From Neurospora crassa OR74A (taxonomy: Eukaryota; Ascomycota; Sordariomycetes; Sordariales; Sordariaceae), in the NCBI RefSeq assembly GCF_000182925.2, contig NC_026504.1, positions 2,418,001-2,482,000 of the forward strand: a DNA stretch of 64,000 bases, given 5' to 3'. The notes beneath the pieces are model-generated. The model did no database searches. It was not told where the DNA came from and worked only from the letters and a program-made list of their open reading frames with translations. A program made the translations under genes and the position numbers. Numbering within the stretch: position 1 is the stretch's first letter; each line of letters starts with the position of its first letter. This document shows positions 45,765-57,863 of the stretch, in pieces.

Positions 45765-48700
45765 GGAGGGATTTGTGTCAAGGTGACAGAAGGGATTAGA
45801 TATCCCGACCGTCTCTACGTCAAAGACGGCACCGGGATTCGATCAGCGAAGACCTCACGGACTATACGAGGAACCGAAAAAAAGCCGAGTACCAAGTTGA
45901 CAGCGGACATTCCCGAATGAATATGCGCAGTTTTGTGTTTGGCGCAAGGGGTCGTATTTGGGATTCCGGTTGCTTCTTGTCCGTGCCAGTGCCTCCCGAA
46001 TCTACACGCAAGTTTTGGAAGACTGGTCTGAGGGAACCGGACAGAAAGATATCTGGTTGCGGGATAAGATGGCTGATAGAGTGATAGCGAAGGCCTTGGG
46101 CCTCTGGAGCTTGAACGCCAAGGCTGTTGTCCTGTTGAAGCCTTTATCAGCGTCGACGAGGCAAGCTATACGGCCAGTGAAGACGACAAGCACAGACTGC
46201 CAGGCCGTTGGGTTGGACAAAGATGATGCAGATGATTCTGGTTCAGTGAATCTTCGGGGCGCCAGTGGCACTGTATGCAGTGTTTCGTGCGAGTTGGGTT
46301 GTTGGATGCGAGGAGGTCGTTGACTCGTCGTTGTCGGGGGGCTGCAGACCGAAACGGCGCATTCCTTGGGGCCTCTGGCGTGGACGACAATAGGAATAGA
46401 GGTCGAACCAGTTGAGACTAACAGCCGGTGGAAGGCGTGATTTTGTGTTTTTGGGTCTTGTTTAAGGTCGGCCTTTTTGTTGCTGGGATATCGCGCCCGT
46501 AAGTAGTTGGCGGCCAGGGCAGTCCGTCGACAAAGATCTGGTGTCAGTGGCACCAGGTGGTTTTTGTGCAACTTGTTAGCAACGGCGCAATTGAGATGGA
46601 GCCAAGATGGACCATGGATGGATAGGCGTATGTCAAGGTACCCTGACCAGTAACCGTGAATGGGTCGTTGCAAATCGAAGGGTAGAATAGGCAGGGGAGG
46701 CTGCAACGCCAGCAAGCCGCCCTTGTCTCTCCCATGCCATACCCAACTTCTTTTCTGAAGTTGCAGGGTAGCCAAACGGCCAAGGTACACGCGAATTTGG
46801 TGGATGGATGATGATGGATTGGGCCCGGGGTGTCAAGAACAGTGGCCGCCGGTCCCAGGTCCAGTCCCGGCAGCAGGGAAGAGGGAAAGGGTTGTGGTAC
46901 TTGTTTTGATGCAACCCATCTGGGTGGTGCTCCATGGTGGTGCTGTTTGGGTACTGCTTGGCTCGCAGACTCCTACCTCTCTCTATTCTACACTAGAGGC
47001 TTGTTGCCATGCGCTTGGTACTTGGTGGACAGCTCCGGTCAAGTTTAGTTAGTCCTCTCGCTCGCACGGCTAATATCGACGTCGACCTGAGACTGTCATG
47101 ACTGGCAGCCATCATGAGCAGTGAAACCGTCCTAGCGCAGAACGACAGCACTGGGCGGCTTCGTCTCCGCCTTGGGGGAGAAGGAAGTGGAGGAGCAAGA
47201 ACCTGGGGGAACAAGAGTCGAGACAAGTTCCAAGACCAGAACACGGAATAATGCGCGAAGAAGCATGTCTCGCGTCGCCGCTTTTTCAGGTATCAGCGTG
47301 TCTGTCGGCGGCCGATCCCATCAGGACCAGCGCCGGGAAGTCAATATGGTCGTCAGCACCCGGGAAGTATATCCGCCCCATGCAAGATGGCGGTTGTCCA
47401 GTGCATGCGGCCCTGGCTGTGTACGGTTGCAATGGTCTAGCAAGCACCCACGAGCCACCCCGGTTGGCTACTAGGTATACCTTACCTTGTCAATCTACCA
47501 GGGCGCTATCTGTTGGTGGTGGAGGTGTATACCGCAGCCATATTGGGTCCCCATGTTGATGTAGTCAACCGAATCGACCCAGTTGCGGAATTTGTGCATG
47601 CACTGCACTTACTGCACAGCGGGTCGCTGAGAACAACGAGCAAGGATGCGACGAGGGCTGTAAAATGATGTCGAGGATGGCCGATCCCTCCGCTGTCGAC
47701 GGCAAGATGTGTGAGATGGGGGGTTTGATCTTGATCTTCACAATATTCCGTGTCCGGTAAGGGTCGAGATGTCGAGGGTCTGCAAACGGGCCGAGAAGAG
47801 CATCGGACCCTGAGCTTGCCAATTTGGAACCTCGTGACTACTGAATGAATGTCCGTGGCTGAAGAACGAAGATGATGGGCTGAGGCAACTCGCTGTCTGG
47901 AGAACAAGCTTCGTCAGACATAGTAACATGGCCAGCCCAGTGCGCTTCTTTCCACTTTCACAACCCGGGCGCGTCTCCTTCCGTACTGGAGAGGTAACCT
48001 CCGCCGTTTGTTTGCTCTTTCCGGCTCAAAAGCTAAACCATATGTTCTGTGCCTTCCCAGTTTGTGCGTCACAACCCGCGTCAAGGCGCTGTCATTGATC
48101 ACGCCTGTCCCAGAACGGAAGGAAACCGGCTGTCAGGGGCAGGTGTGCCGGAGAAGGTGCAGCAGCAGCAAGCCATAACTTTCGACAACAATCCAACCTC
48201 AGCTCACGACTTTTGCCTACTTAGTTAGAGGTACAGTTGAGATGCCTGGCTGCCCCGATCGTCCGATATTTCATGGTGTTGATCTGAAGGTATGTAGCGC
48301 CTTTACTTTTATTCCCCGAAGCTCAATCACTCTGGCTTCAGCCGAAATTCGACAATGGTCTCGACCAGGCAGAAGATTCGCAAATCAAAAGTGCTGATAC
48401 ATACCAGTACGGTATCTGGTGTAAGGTATATATGGCTCCAGTCTGTGCCCCATGGTTGCTTCCATAGCGGGACGGAACACTAAGCAGCGGGGCAGGAACC
48501 TGGAGCCCAGGATTGCCAAGAAGGCAAGGAACTCCATGATCTCCTTCCCTCCAAACACTCATTGTCCTAAAGTGGCCGTTGTCGAGTAACCTAGATCGAT
48601 CCGAGTCATCTTTACCTTTTCTACCTTGGTTACAGCCATGCCCCAAAATGAGATGCGAGCTTCCGGACCAAACTGGGAATTTTCCATGTCCTCCACCCCA

Positions 48701-51700
48701 AACCTTGTGTCCTTCATCTGAATCGGCGCATCGCAGATCACTGGCAGGCGCCCAGCAGTGTACCACTTACCGGAATCTAGACCCCTGTACTGGAGGTAAG
48801 ATAGTTTCCGAGTCACGGATTTTTTTCTTTCTCCATCCCTCCATTAAAGCTCCCTACGCAAAAGGTATTTGTTCATTCTGACGCAGCCTTCAATGGCGAC
48901 AAGGCGTTGGCAAGATGGGAGGCCAATGAAGACGGGGAGGTTGGCCCTGATGCTGCCTCTCTGGGATCTACGAAAGGGAAGTAAGACGGTCCGGTCAAGA
49001 CAAGATACGGACCTTATCATCGTTACATACTGCGTATACCAGTCGGCCCAAGCATCGTCATGGTTGTGGTGCCAAATTTCCCTTGTTCTACCCGCTGGCA
49101 CAACCTGGGGCTACCTCTACACTGCAACTTGAAGCCGTGAGGTTCCTAACCGTGAGTAGAACCCCTGTGTGGTTGTGTGTTACCACAGGCCCTTGTTGCC
49201 TCTTTCGGTTAGGTTTCTCTATTGTTTTTCCTTTAAAACCCCATCAGCCTAGGTACATGCAGCCATCATGGTATTTCGACACTCAATGACGTCTAGATAT
49301 CTTACACACATATACTACGGGACGATTTCCAAACCGGCCAGGTCAGGTTGGGCAATAGAGGCGGTCTTGCTACGTTTACCTTGCTGGTTGACCACTAACA
49401 GAAAAGACTTGATCCTCCCGGGCTGTTGCCTCTTCCCGATATCCCGGAGAGTTCTGGCCGAGCGCACAAGATGTGATACTGTGCATCGATTAACGTGCTA
49501 GTGAAATCAACACATGCCTAGCGGGATTGCATTACCTACGGCCTGTCTACAGTTGGGAGTCAAAATCACAGAAGACTGACCCGAGAAGCGGCGCATCAAC
49601 AGCACAATGCTCGGCCGTTGCAGATCCACCTTGTCTTGTCTTACAATGTTGTACACTGCAGGCAGGTGACAGCATGTACATGGTACGGTAGCGAGCGCTT
49701 CATGGTGGTACCGGAATGGCGGGAAAAAAAGATGAAGGGCCCAGCGCTGAGGCGTGCGTGCAAGTTTCCTACTATCATCCCCAATATTAACAACTGAGCA
49801 CACTCCTGTTAACAACCCCTTTTTCCATCGTCAATGCCTCAATGGTGTTATATTCAGAGGCATGGTACTTGCCATGGAAAGACGGTGATTGACTCGGCTA
49901 TGCATAATCCTTCACTGATCCAGACGATCCATGAACCGGGATTGAACTACAAGCTTTCCTTCTCTCCTCCCAGTCAGAAATACATAGTTTACATATATGC
50001 AGCACGGTCCACGCTTGTTGCAGACTCGCTGCGGCCCGCTACGAAACGAACGGTTACAAAATGGCCGCAGACATGGGCCGCAGACCAAGCGATGCACTTC
50101 ATCTACCTCGATCGGCTCTTATGATTGCATCCGCCAATGTCATCCAAGAAGCACCAACCTCCCCCGGTCCCGCCTTGAGGGTTCGCTCGCAGGTACACTA
50201 ATTAATTTGGTCTACTCAACGGCGCCTATTGGTTTGAATCCCGCATGCTCTTTCAGCACCACGAGTGTCTTCTATCACCCGTATACTAACCGGTGATCCC
50301 GCACTGATCAGCGGCGATGCTGACTCTGGGGAAATTGCTTGGACGTAATCACCATTGCGGCATGTCATGCTGCCCTACTTGACATACTCACCCATATCCT
50401 ATATCGTCACTCTTTGATTCGACGCTATGGCTCATCTGGAGATGGCCTTTGAAATATAGCTATCCGTCTAACTTCCAACAATCCGAACCCAGCGCCACTA
50501 CGCAAGTCCTAGCGGTAGACATACGTCTTTGCCGAAATCAAGGGCGACGCAACTGACCTAAGGATCGGCGGCTGGGCTGCCATACTGATCTACTGTGATG
50601 AAGTTAGCCGCACACCTTCCTATCTGAGTCTCGTGATGAATCCGATTTCTTCGTCACTGGCCTACACAAGCAGGTATGTACACATCAGTCCTGAAAAGTT
50701 TGTTAGCGCCATACACGCCCCACATCTTCTTACAAGGGGTTAGCAGGGGGGTTGCAGGGCGGGACTGGTCTATCTACGAGTTCTGATTGGTTCAAAAAGC
50801 CTGATTCCAAAGTTAAGAATCGGTTGATAGGAGGGATTCAACCACCCGTACACAAACCCTCGCCTCCAACTAGAACTACTAGAATTACCCGGCACACCCT
50901 CTATAATCAGTGTAATTATAGGGTATTGATAGGGTACTTTCAGCGGGCTGTTACATTCCCCGTCTCCCCTGCTTAAAACCCCTGTCTGTAGGTACCAAGC
51001 TAACGAACTTACCAGGGCTGATGTGTAAGGAATTTTGAGCGCTTGGTCTCTGGAAACGTCACATCGCGTAGCAGGTCATGGCGATCTGATAGTTGCATTC
51101 CAAACGAGGGCCGTCATTGGAGTATCATCAAAAGGCACTCCAAATGAAGAATTTTGACCTTTATGACATGGCTAAACCACTATCAACATGGATCATTGGT
51201 TACTGACACGCGGTCAAGTTGATCTTCCGGACTGCTCAAGGGAGGCGAGTGAAAAGTACGTCTTATGGTTATCAAGGTTGCCATCCAGGTACAAGAAATG
51301 ATGACCTTTGTTAGCTTGTCATGCCTGTAAATTCAATGGCCCTGTAAGATACGGTAAGAAAGGCCATTGCGAATGTAGCCACCTGACCAGGCTCCATCAT
51401 CAATCCCGGGCCATTGGAAGTACGCTAATATCCCATTGGCTAGTGTTTGTACATGGCAACGGGCATCGTTGAGAAAGTGCTATGATAGTTTGCCATGACA
51501 ATTGATTTGAACCTTGGCCCAAAATTCTCTTCCGGTTTGGCTCTCCTCTTCCCGGCTTGGCTCCATGAAATGAAGCCATTTCGACTTGCAGCCTGTTGAG
51601 ACATTTCGCCGTTGTTTGACCCACCAACGTCTCGACATATTGTGATTAAAACCGGAGCCGACGGCCTCCAGGGTCCTGGTGCGGGCATGTCAGTGAAGTG

Positions 51701-52042
51701 GGTGTTGGCGATGGAATCTCCAATGCGAAGTTTTATCACTTGACAATCTATTGTGCGTGATACTTTGACTTGGCGCCCGCTGTCAGTCATGCCATATGTT
51801 GAGTTGCCGTTCTGATATCTGATAAATAAAAAGCAAAACCAAGAAGAGGGCTGGGAACCAGTCATAAAGCCATAGCCCAGCCCCGTATTTCTAGTCTGAG
51901 TGACCTGATGACGCCCGGGATGACAGCGAACTGAAGGACACCAACAAGAAGTAATCTGCGTTGGTCTCTTCTACCTTAGGCGAAGAAGAATTGGGACAGC
52001 AAGTGACAAGGCGGACATTTGTTCTTGTAGTTCTCAACTCAC

Positions 52043-52084
52043 AAAAAAAAAAAAAAAAAAACCAAAAAAAAAAAAAAAAAAAAA
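52043..52084 (+). repeat. Double poly(A) tract (A19-CC-A21)
   Basis: Two long A runs are separated by only CC. They are followed by gggccacgtct, a sequence partly shared with the flank of the next A tract at 52199 (ccacgtct). Confidence 0.9.
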
Positions 52085-52198
52085 GGGCCACGTCTACCTC
52101 CAACGGTGAAAAATGGAATTGTCATGCTTATCGACGTCCGAACCGCTTGTTACGGTGTTCGTCCACTTCATTCCCAAGATTTTCGTGGCGTTCCACTT

Positions 52199-52216
52199 AA
52201 AAAAAAAAAAAAAAAA
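52199..52216 (+). repeat. Poly(A) tract (A18)
   Basis: A run of 18 A is followed by cgaaccacgtct. The 8-base word ccacgtct after the A run recurs after the tract at 52043-52084. Confidence 0.9.
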
Positions 52217-52523
52217 CGAACCACGTCTGTGCTTTTCCATCAGCGCACCGCCCCGGCGCCATCACTTCCACCGCCTCGAGGCCGGGCCACTCAAGTCCAG
52301 CAACTTCTCAAAACATCTCCATTGCCCGGAAGAGGATAGGGAGGTTCCCAGCTTGTGGGCGAGCTTACGAGCCACTAGATTCTAGAGTACCAAGCTCTAG
52401 GTGAGCTCTCTCAAGGCTCTGTCAGTCACGGGGAAAAAAAGCAAAAAAAGACCACAACATCATCAGCGACAATCGCCGCCTACCTCAATGGGGAAACAGA
52501 AGCGAGAGAGGGTAAGGGTAGGG

Positions 52524-52550
52524 AAAAAAAAAAAAAAAAAAAAAAAAAAA
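52524..52550 (+). repeat. Poly(A) tract (A27)
   Basis: The longest homopolymer in the window, flanked by ggg and gg. It lies in the same 0.5-kb cluster as the two other A tracts. Confidence 0.9.
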
Positions 52551-54589
52551 GGAACATTAAAATGGATGTGATGCCTATACTAAACAGGTAAGGACAAGGA
52601 CGACTCCTCTCGGGCTTGTCCTCGAGAAACGGCGGGAGCTTTGGGGGATCCAATTTCATTATCCCTCCACAAATTCGACCACATGCCCCTGTCGAATGGA
52701 GGTTACGCTGTCCCTGGCTCGAGCCTGGCGCTCATGAGATGTCCAAGCTCTTTCTTGGCCAGAGATCGGCAAGATTGGGCTTGGACCTTGCCCCACCCCC
52801 CCAAGTTACGAGCTCAGGCGGGCTGCGCAGTGCCCTGCAACATGCAGTCCTCCGCATATGTACACTAAGGTAGAATAGTGGACTGCACTGGGCATCGGTA
52901 GTTACCCCTGGAGGTTGATCTTATAGATTACAGATTACATCTACGGTCATGAACCCCAACCATGGGATATGCGGTCTGGGAATCCAGGTACCTCGATCAT
53001 CTTTTTACACTAATAGGGCGCTGAGCACAGACCTCATTGCACAAGATGGGCATAGGGTATTCCCAACCTGGCAAGCCTGGCACTAACGCTTGCTGGGCGC
53101 CCCCCGACCAACCTTTCACCTTGCAGACAATGGATCCGGAAAAAAAGGAAGACGACGGAGATTGACAGGCAGGTACACCACTTCACCACAAGGCCACAAA
53201 CACATTCTAGTGTACGGAGACATTCGGAGATTTTGCACATCACGCTTTCATGACGGATCTTTATTAGATGGCTCCACTATGAATTGCCTTCCCGTCCTGG
53301 TCGTCACAAGAAACTCCGAGTTCCATGTCTCCCTCCTTTGTGGACTACCCGCGGATGTCAGTACGTGACTAGTGGATTAGTTGTGAGTTACGGCGGCGCT
53401 TCCCTCCGTGACTTCATGGCAAGGAAACAACAACGATGATCATTTACTAAACTCCCTACCTACATGAGGCGTTCGCCAAAGTGTAATTACCTTCTGGTTG
53501 CCACTCTTGATAGGCGAGGTCTAGATGCACTAGAAATGATACAATCACATTGGACTGACCCGCATCTGGCATTGGCAATAAATTGCACGAAAACGCCAAG
53601 TAGCGTTTATCGTCCCATGGATCTGATAGGCATGTAGCTCGAACGATAATGCTAACCTGGGTCAAGGTGTCCGTATGTTGGGCAATGTCTTCTTCTGTTA
53701 GCATCAAAGGTGGGTGGGTGGTTCACAACAATGCAGTTGTGCACTACCGGAATTTGGGAGACTTCTCGGCAAACTATCATCAGGTACGATGGCGTCACTG
53801 TATAAACCAGAGATATTCTTTATTTTTTCTCGGACGATATGTTGGGGTCCAATCAGGATACATCCAGTAGTATCAACACCCAGGACACCCTCTTCTCTGA
53901 ATGGTCCAGCCCAATGATCACCCTTTAGACTCTAGGGCATGCCAATCATGCATTACTTCATGCACAGTTGATCATTTCAAGGTGGAAGTGAGACACATGA
54001 TGACGAACTACAAAATCGATTGAGGAGAAAGAGAACGACGACATGCCGCCCGTCCCCCATACGCGCCTCTCAACGAGAAAAAAGTGCAAATCCACTTGGG
54101 ATCGGTGGAAGAACCGGGCCGGACCATGCATAGGTAAACCCGCATGCATTACTTTATGATTGTATTTCAAGCACCGAGTACCGTAGGTACGGAAACGGCT
54201 GCTGTGGCCTGTACGGTCAGGTAAGGCAGGGACTATCCTTGTCAGACCCACCATCACCACGCGAGCAGATATCCGACCTCTACACTACCTACACTACACT
54301 GCCGCCGTCTGCAACCGAACCGACCCGACCATGATCACCAACAGCAAGGTGATGCCCATACAGAGAGAGGTGTACGGTGTGATGACGCCCTCTGTCTCTC
54401 TTCATCTTCCACTTTCTTCGTTCCTGCAGGACAATGGAACGAACCTCTAGACTAAGGATCCAGGGCCACAGCTGCCCTGCCTGTATCCACCCCTCTCGTG
54501 GCCTATCGCTCGCTCTCCCACTGGGGACCTGGTACCTGTAGTAGGTCGGGTACGCGACAAGTCAGAACCTTACATCATGTGTAAACATT

Positions 54590-54878
54590 ATGACCCAGGT
54601 CCGGAGCTCCAGTAGACCAAACATCCACCAGGCTCGTGTGGCTTGTGTAGTTGAGAGTATGTAACCCAGTTCGTTATTCGACAATTGCTTCTCTTCTTCT
54701 GAGACATTGAGCTTGCTGAGATCATGGAACTCAAAAAACCATTTGCGTCATTGCACTAGGGTTCTTCATGAGCAATATCCTCTGCGGCGGAAGTTGGGTG
54801 TACTATCAACTTGCCCCTATCCCCACAGCTCAGGAGCGCCAACGAGAACAGAAGAAGCAAAACGAGGTGTTCAGGTGA
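54590..54878 (+). CDS. Tentative small single-span membrane protein
   Basis: Exon 1 is 54590-54656 (MTQVRSSSRPNIHQARVACV). A 64-bp intron with donor GTATGT follows, then exon 2 at 54721-54878. Together they give 74 aa with one hydrophobic span (TICVIALGFFMSNILCG) and a charged Gln/Glu/Lys/Arg tail (ERQREQKKQNEVFR). A small-membrane-protein layout of this kind is common among fungal organelle proteins, but I recognise no family. The frame ends in TGA inside a second good donor (cag|GTGAGG), so a further exon is possible. The exon-1 join is one of several possible ones. Evidence is splice-site quality and protein-like composition only. Confidence 0.3.
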
Positions 54879-57274
54879 GGTCAACTTTTTTTTATGCATC
54901 CTTGGAAATTCCAACAGTTACTTCTAAGCCCCAATTGTCGATAGAAGCTTACTGAAACTTGATGTCCTTGGTCAAAGCCGAAAGTTGCCTTGCCGGTCCC
55001 GGTCATGGCCTTGCTCCAAGTTTTCCATTGTGTATGTTCCTCTTTGCCATTCCAAGTGTAGGTACCTATAATCCCGCATCACGATCTTTCTGCAGATCAT
55101 CTCTGAAGAATTCAAGCCAGGCCTCATGGCCAAGTAACAACTTCGTGATGTGATTCTTTGCGACCTGACTCTAGGACTTGCTGCCCGCCTATACTCTGTC
55201 CAAATGTCTTTTTTTTTTTTTTTTTCTGCTCTTTTTTTCTTCTTCAAGGGCAAGCCAATTGCCTGGGAACAAAAGGATGTTTTGGATAAATCTTTGGGCA
55301 AATCATGTCAGCATTGAGGCTGATAACTTCGGAATTGTTCTGGAATTCTTCGGTGATGGAACTTCTAGACGGGTGGATGACGGCGGCATAAGGGACTTCA
55401 AATTGGCCGATTGTTTTAATACTCACACCCTTCCAGGCCCATCAATGTTTTTGTGTGGTTGAATAGTTTCCCTAAATAGAATGTTGGAGATTGTGTTTGT
55501 GACAATGGCGTTTCTGAGTGCAGCTCCGAATATCATTCCCACGCGAGTGGCCTAGGCTTCGGATTAAGGTCAAGAGGGAGGCAACATCTGGCCACTTGTT
55601 TCCGGTTATTTGGTGCCCGTGCCATGATTGTGAGCGGCCTACGATAATCTCACACGTTCTTGTCAGCTGAAGTGAGTACAGTTAGAAGGGACAGAACTGT
55701 TATTTTGCACGTCTGTATAAGACATCTCCTCGTGGGCATCTAGGGTAGCCCATGATCTCAAGGAAATGATCTTCATCTGGCAGTAGCCCCCAGCTGCATG
55801 ATTCCACAAAAGTGATGACAGCGAGCAACTCGCTCATGAAAATGTGAACAATCAGAAGCTGAAGCGAGAAAGCAAAATAGCTTGGACCCCTAGCATACGA
55901 GACGAACATCACAGCATTGCCTTGGGAAGATAAGGGTAAAATACTGAGGGAAACGTCAGTGGAGATAGCCGAATCAGGGGTGTTTGTGCTTGCGCTGCTG
56001 TCTACATTGGAACAAATTAATCTGGCTCTCCTCCACATTTCAATGGATCAAACTTCGTTCTGACGCCAAAAGTTATACAGGCTGCTGCAGCTCTCAACAG
56101 CGATTCAATGACAAGCCGTGTGCGATCTGGCTTGCTCCAGAACGTATATGTACTTGGTCTCGAGATTTGACAGGTTTGGTGACAAGTTTCGAGCGATTAG
56201 ACATCAGCTATCAATCAGTCAATTCCAGTCCCATATGCCAACTGTGGCTGAATCAGAGCCCTTTGGATCATGTTAGATTAGTTTTCTTTTGCCTTCCCAG
56301 AACAACGTCAAAGCCCCCGTCATGTCCATCATGAGTAAGGAAAAGAGCTACTCAGTTCAAGTAACCCCGGAACGCGCGAAAGTTTCCTCGGCCTAAGGTA
56401 AGAGCACATCAATCCTCGAGGTATCTGTGATAACCGAATTCTTTTAGAACGAATGCATCATCTACTTTGCTTTATTTTTCCAATCTTCTTTTACTCATGA
56501 TATGCACTCGACCCAGACATATCATTGTAAAATCAGCAATTGCGCGGTCTGATGGAATTGTTCTGTGCCGAAAGAAACTGTTTATTTTGGGTCTAGGTAC
56601 CCAAGCAAACACACATCACGCTTCAACCAATTTTGGAAGACTTGCCGATAAAGTGGAAATTGCGCTGATTTCTATCTCTGTTCACATTGCAGCACTACAT
56701 TATAGATTTGCGTCAGGAAATGTATCCAATTTTTGACATGAGTCTACCCAGCAGTTGAACCGATATCGCTTTTGATCCGAGAGTTTCTGATTGAGCAGCC
56801 ACTCCCTGCATACCTCCTTACGTACGACAGAATGTAGTACAATACACCAAGGCCAAACTCCAAAAAATCCCCGGTGTCCCTAACTCTTGTCATAGCAATC
56901 ATACATAAAGCATGGGAGCGCTTGATCACTAGTAGTAAGAAATGCATTATTGATCTAAAGACAGCTGCGTAATGAAGCAGGAAGTGTATGCCCAATGTGA
57001 AGCAGCAAGTAATCCTGGAGTCTTCTTACTCTCTGGAGTGTGAGCCCACGACTTTCTCCAGAGCAAAGGATCAACAACAGAGAAAGACGTTACCACACGC
57101 ACCAACACCAGACCACCGAGTGTCACGCAACACCATATTCAGGGTGTGGTGATCCCAGAGGAGGGGAGTCAAAGCGTCCATTTATAGGTAGCTATCCGTG
57201 GACATGACCATGAGGCAGGTAGACGCCAGCTGAATTAAAATAGAAGTATATTCTCATTCAATACGTAGGTATCA
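54879..57274. other. Gene-poor interval, part 2 (more AT-rich)
   Basis: No supportable gene. A T17 homopolymer lies at 55209-55225. The DNA from about 55.5 to 57 kb looks more AT-rich than the rest of the window. Frames of 80-112 codons occur here on both strands, for example 55700-56038 (-) with an ATG start and a hydrophobic span, and 56744-56995 (-), but overlapping frames on the opposite strand look equally protein-like. None is called. Confidence 0.45.
55209..55225 (+). repeat. Poly(T) tract (T17)
   Basis: A run of 17 T is followed shortly by a second, shorter T run and a pyrimidine-rich stretch ending in cttcttcaag. It could be a homopolymer, a reversed poly(A) tail, or a pyrimidine tract before a splice acceptor. 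Confidence 0.85.
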
Positions 57275-57863
57275 ATGAAGTTTCCTGTATACCGCCTACT
57301 AGATATAGACTATTCAGTTCATCCAACAAAAGCCTCTACCACCCTTGAGACACTTGTGTGTGTTCAACCTGGTTCGACTCCCCAAACGCATCCAAGCCTC
57401 CCTACCTTCGATCTAGACCATAGGTCTCCACCAAGCGTGATTGGTACTGACCTCACTCACGAACTTCCACTCCAACTTCAATCTTCGTTCCTTCCTTCTT
57501 CCCCCCCTCTGGGCCCGTGCCTGCCACATCCCAAAACCATCTACGCACCTGTTAGTACCGATAAGGTCCACATGTGGTACGTCGCTCGGGGCTGTACGGT
57601 AAGTGGTACTTAGTGGTGTCACCCCTTCTCCTCGTACTGCTTTGTTCCTTTCCCTGGGCTTACCTTGGCCGTTTGAACCATGTGTGGTGTCACTTTTGCT
57701 TCTCTTTTCCTTTTTACTCGGAATTTCGTCTTCTTCTCCTATTCAGCATAAACAAATGACACGAGAAGTGGCAGGATATGGCACCCTTCCCATGGACACC
57801 ACGGAGGACACAAGGGCCAAAGAAGCTTGTTATACCGAGCTTGGTTCTGGAAGAATGAAGTAG
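57275..57863 (+). CDS. Tentative two-exon protein of unknown function
   Basis: ATG at 57275. Exon 1 is 57275-57598 and exon 2 is 57747-57863. They are separated by a 148-bp phase-0 intron with donor GTAAGT and a pyrimidine-rich acceptor (cttctcctattcag). The joined frame is 146 aa. It has a Pro/Thr/Ser-rich middle and ends in EACYTELGSGRMK. No signal peptide, membrane span or known domain is seen. Two strong splice sites that keep the frame open on both sides are the main argument. Chance cannot be excluded in a gene-poor region. Confidence 0.3.

Larger units (their letters stand above)
45765..54589. other. Gene-poor interval, part 1
   Basis: 8.8 kb with no supportable gene. The first 1-2 kb upstream of 45764 is presumably the long promoter/leader of the Zn2Cys6 gene. 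Open frames such as 46002-46790, 47506-47907 (-), 48559-48816 (-, GTG start) and 51440-51865 (-) have no motif and mostly lack ATG starts. Three A homopolymer regions (52043-52084, 52199-52216, 52524-52550) stand out and are listed separately. No transposon protein remnant is recognisable. Confidence 0.5.

Noticed and set aside
46002-46790. 262-codon minus-strand frame upstream of the transcription factor
   Set aside because: It starts at a non-ATG codon, has no domain, and lies where the factor's promoter or leader is expected.
48559-48816. 85-codon minus frame with protein-like composition
   Set aside because: GTG start, no splice context, no family; neighbouring frames on both strands look similar.
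55178-55462. Overlapping + and - frames, both protein-like
   Set aside because: Both strands look equally plausible in this AT-richer DNA, so composition cannot decide; no good start or splice support.
57369-57381. ggttcgactcc, resembling a tRNA B box (also ggtttgaatcc near 50230)
   Set aside because: No A box at the right distance and no flanking sequence that folds into acceptor or anticodon stems.
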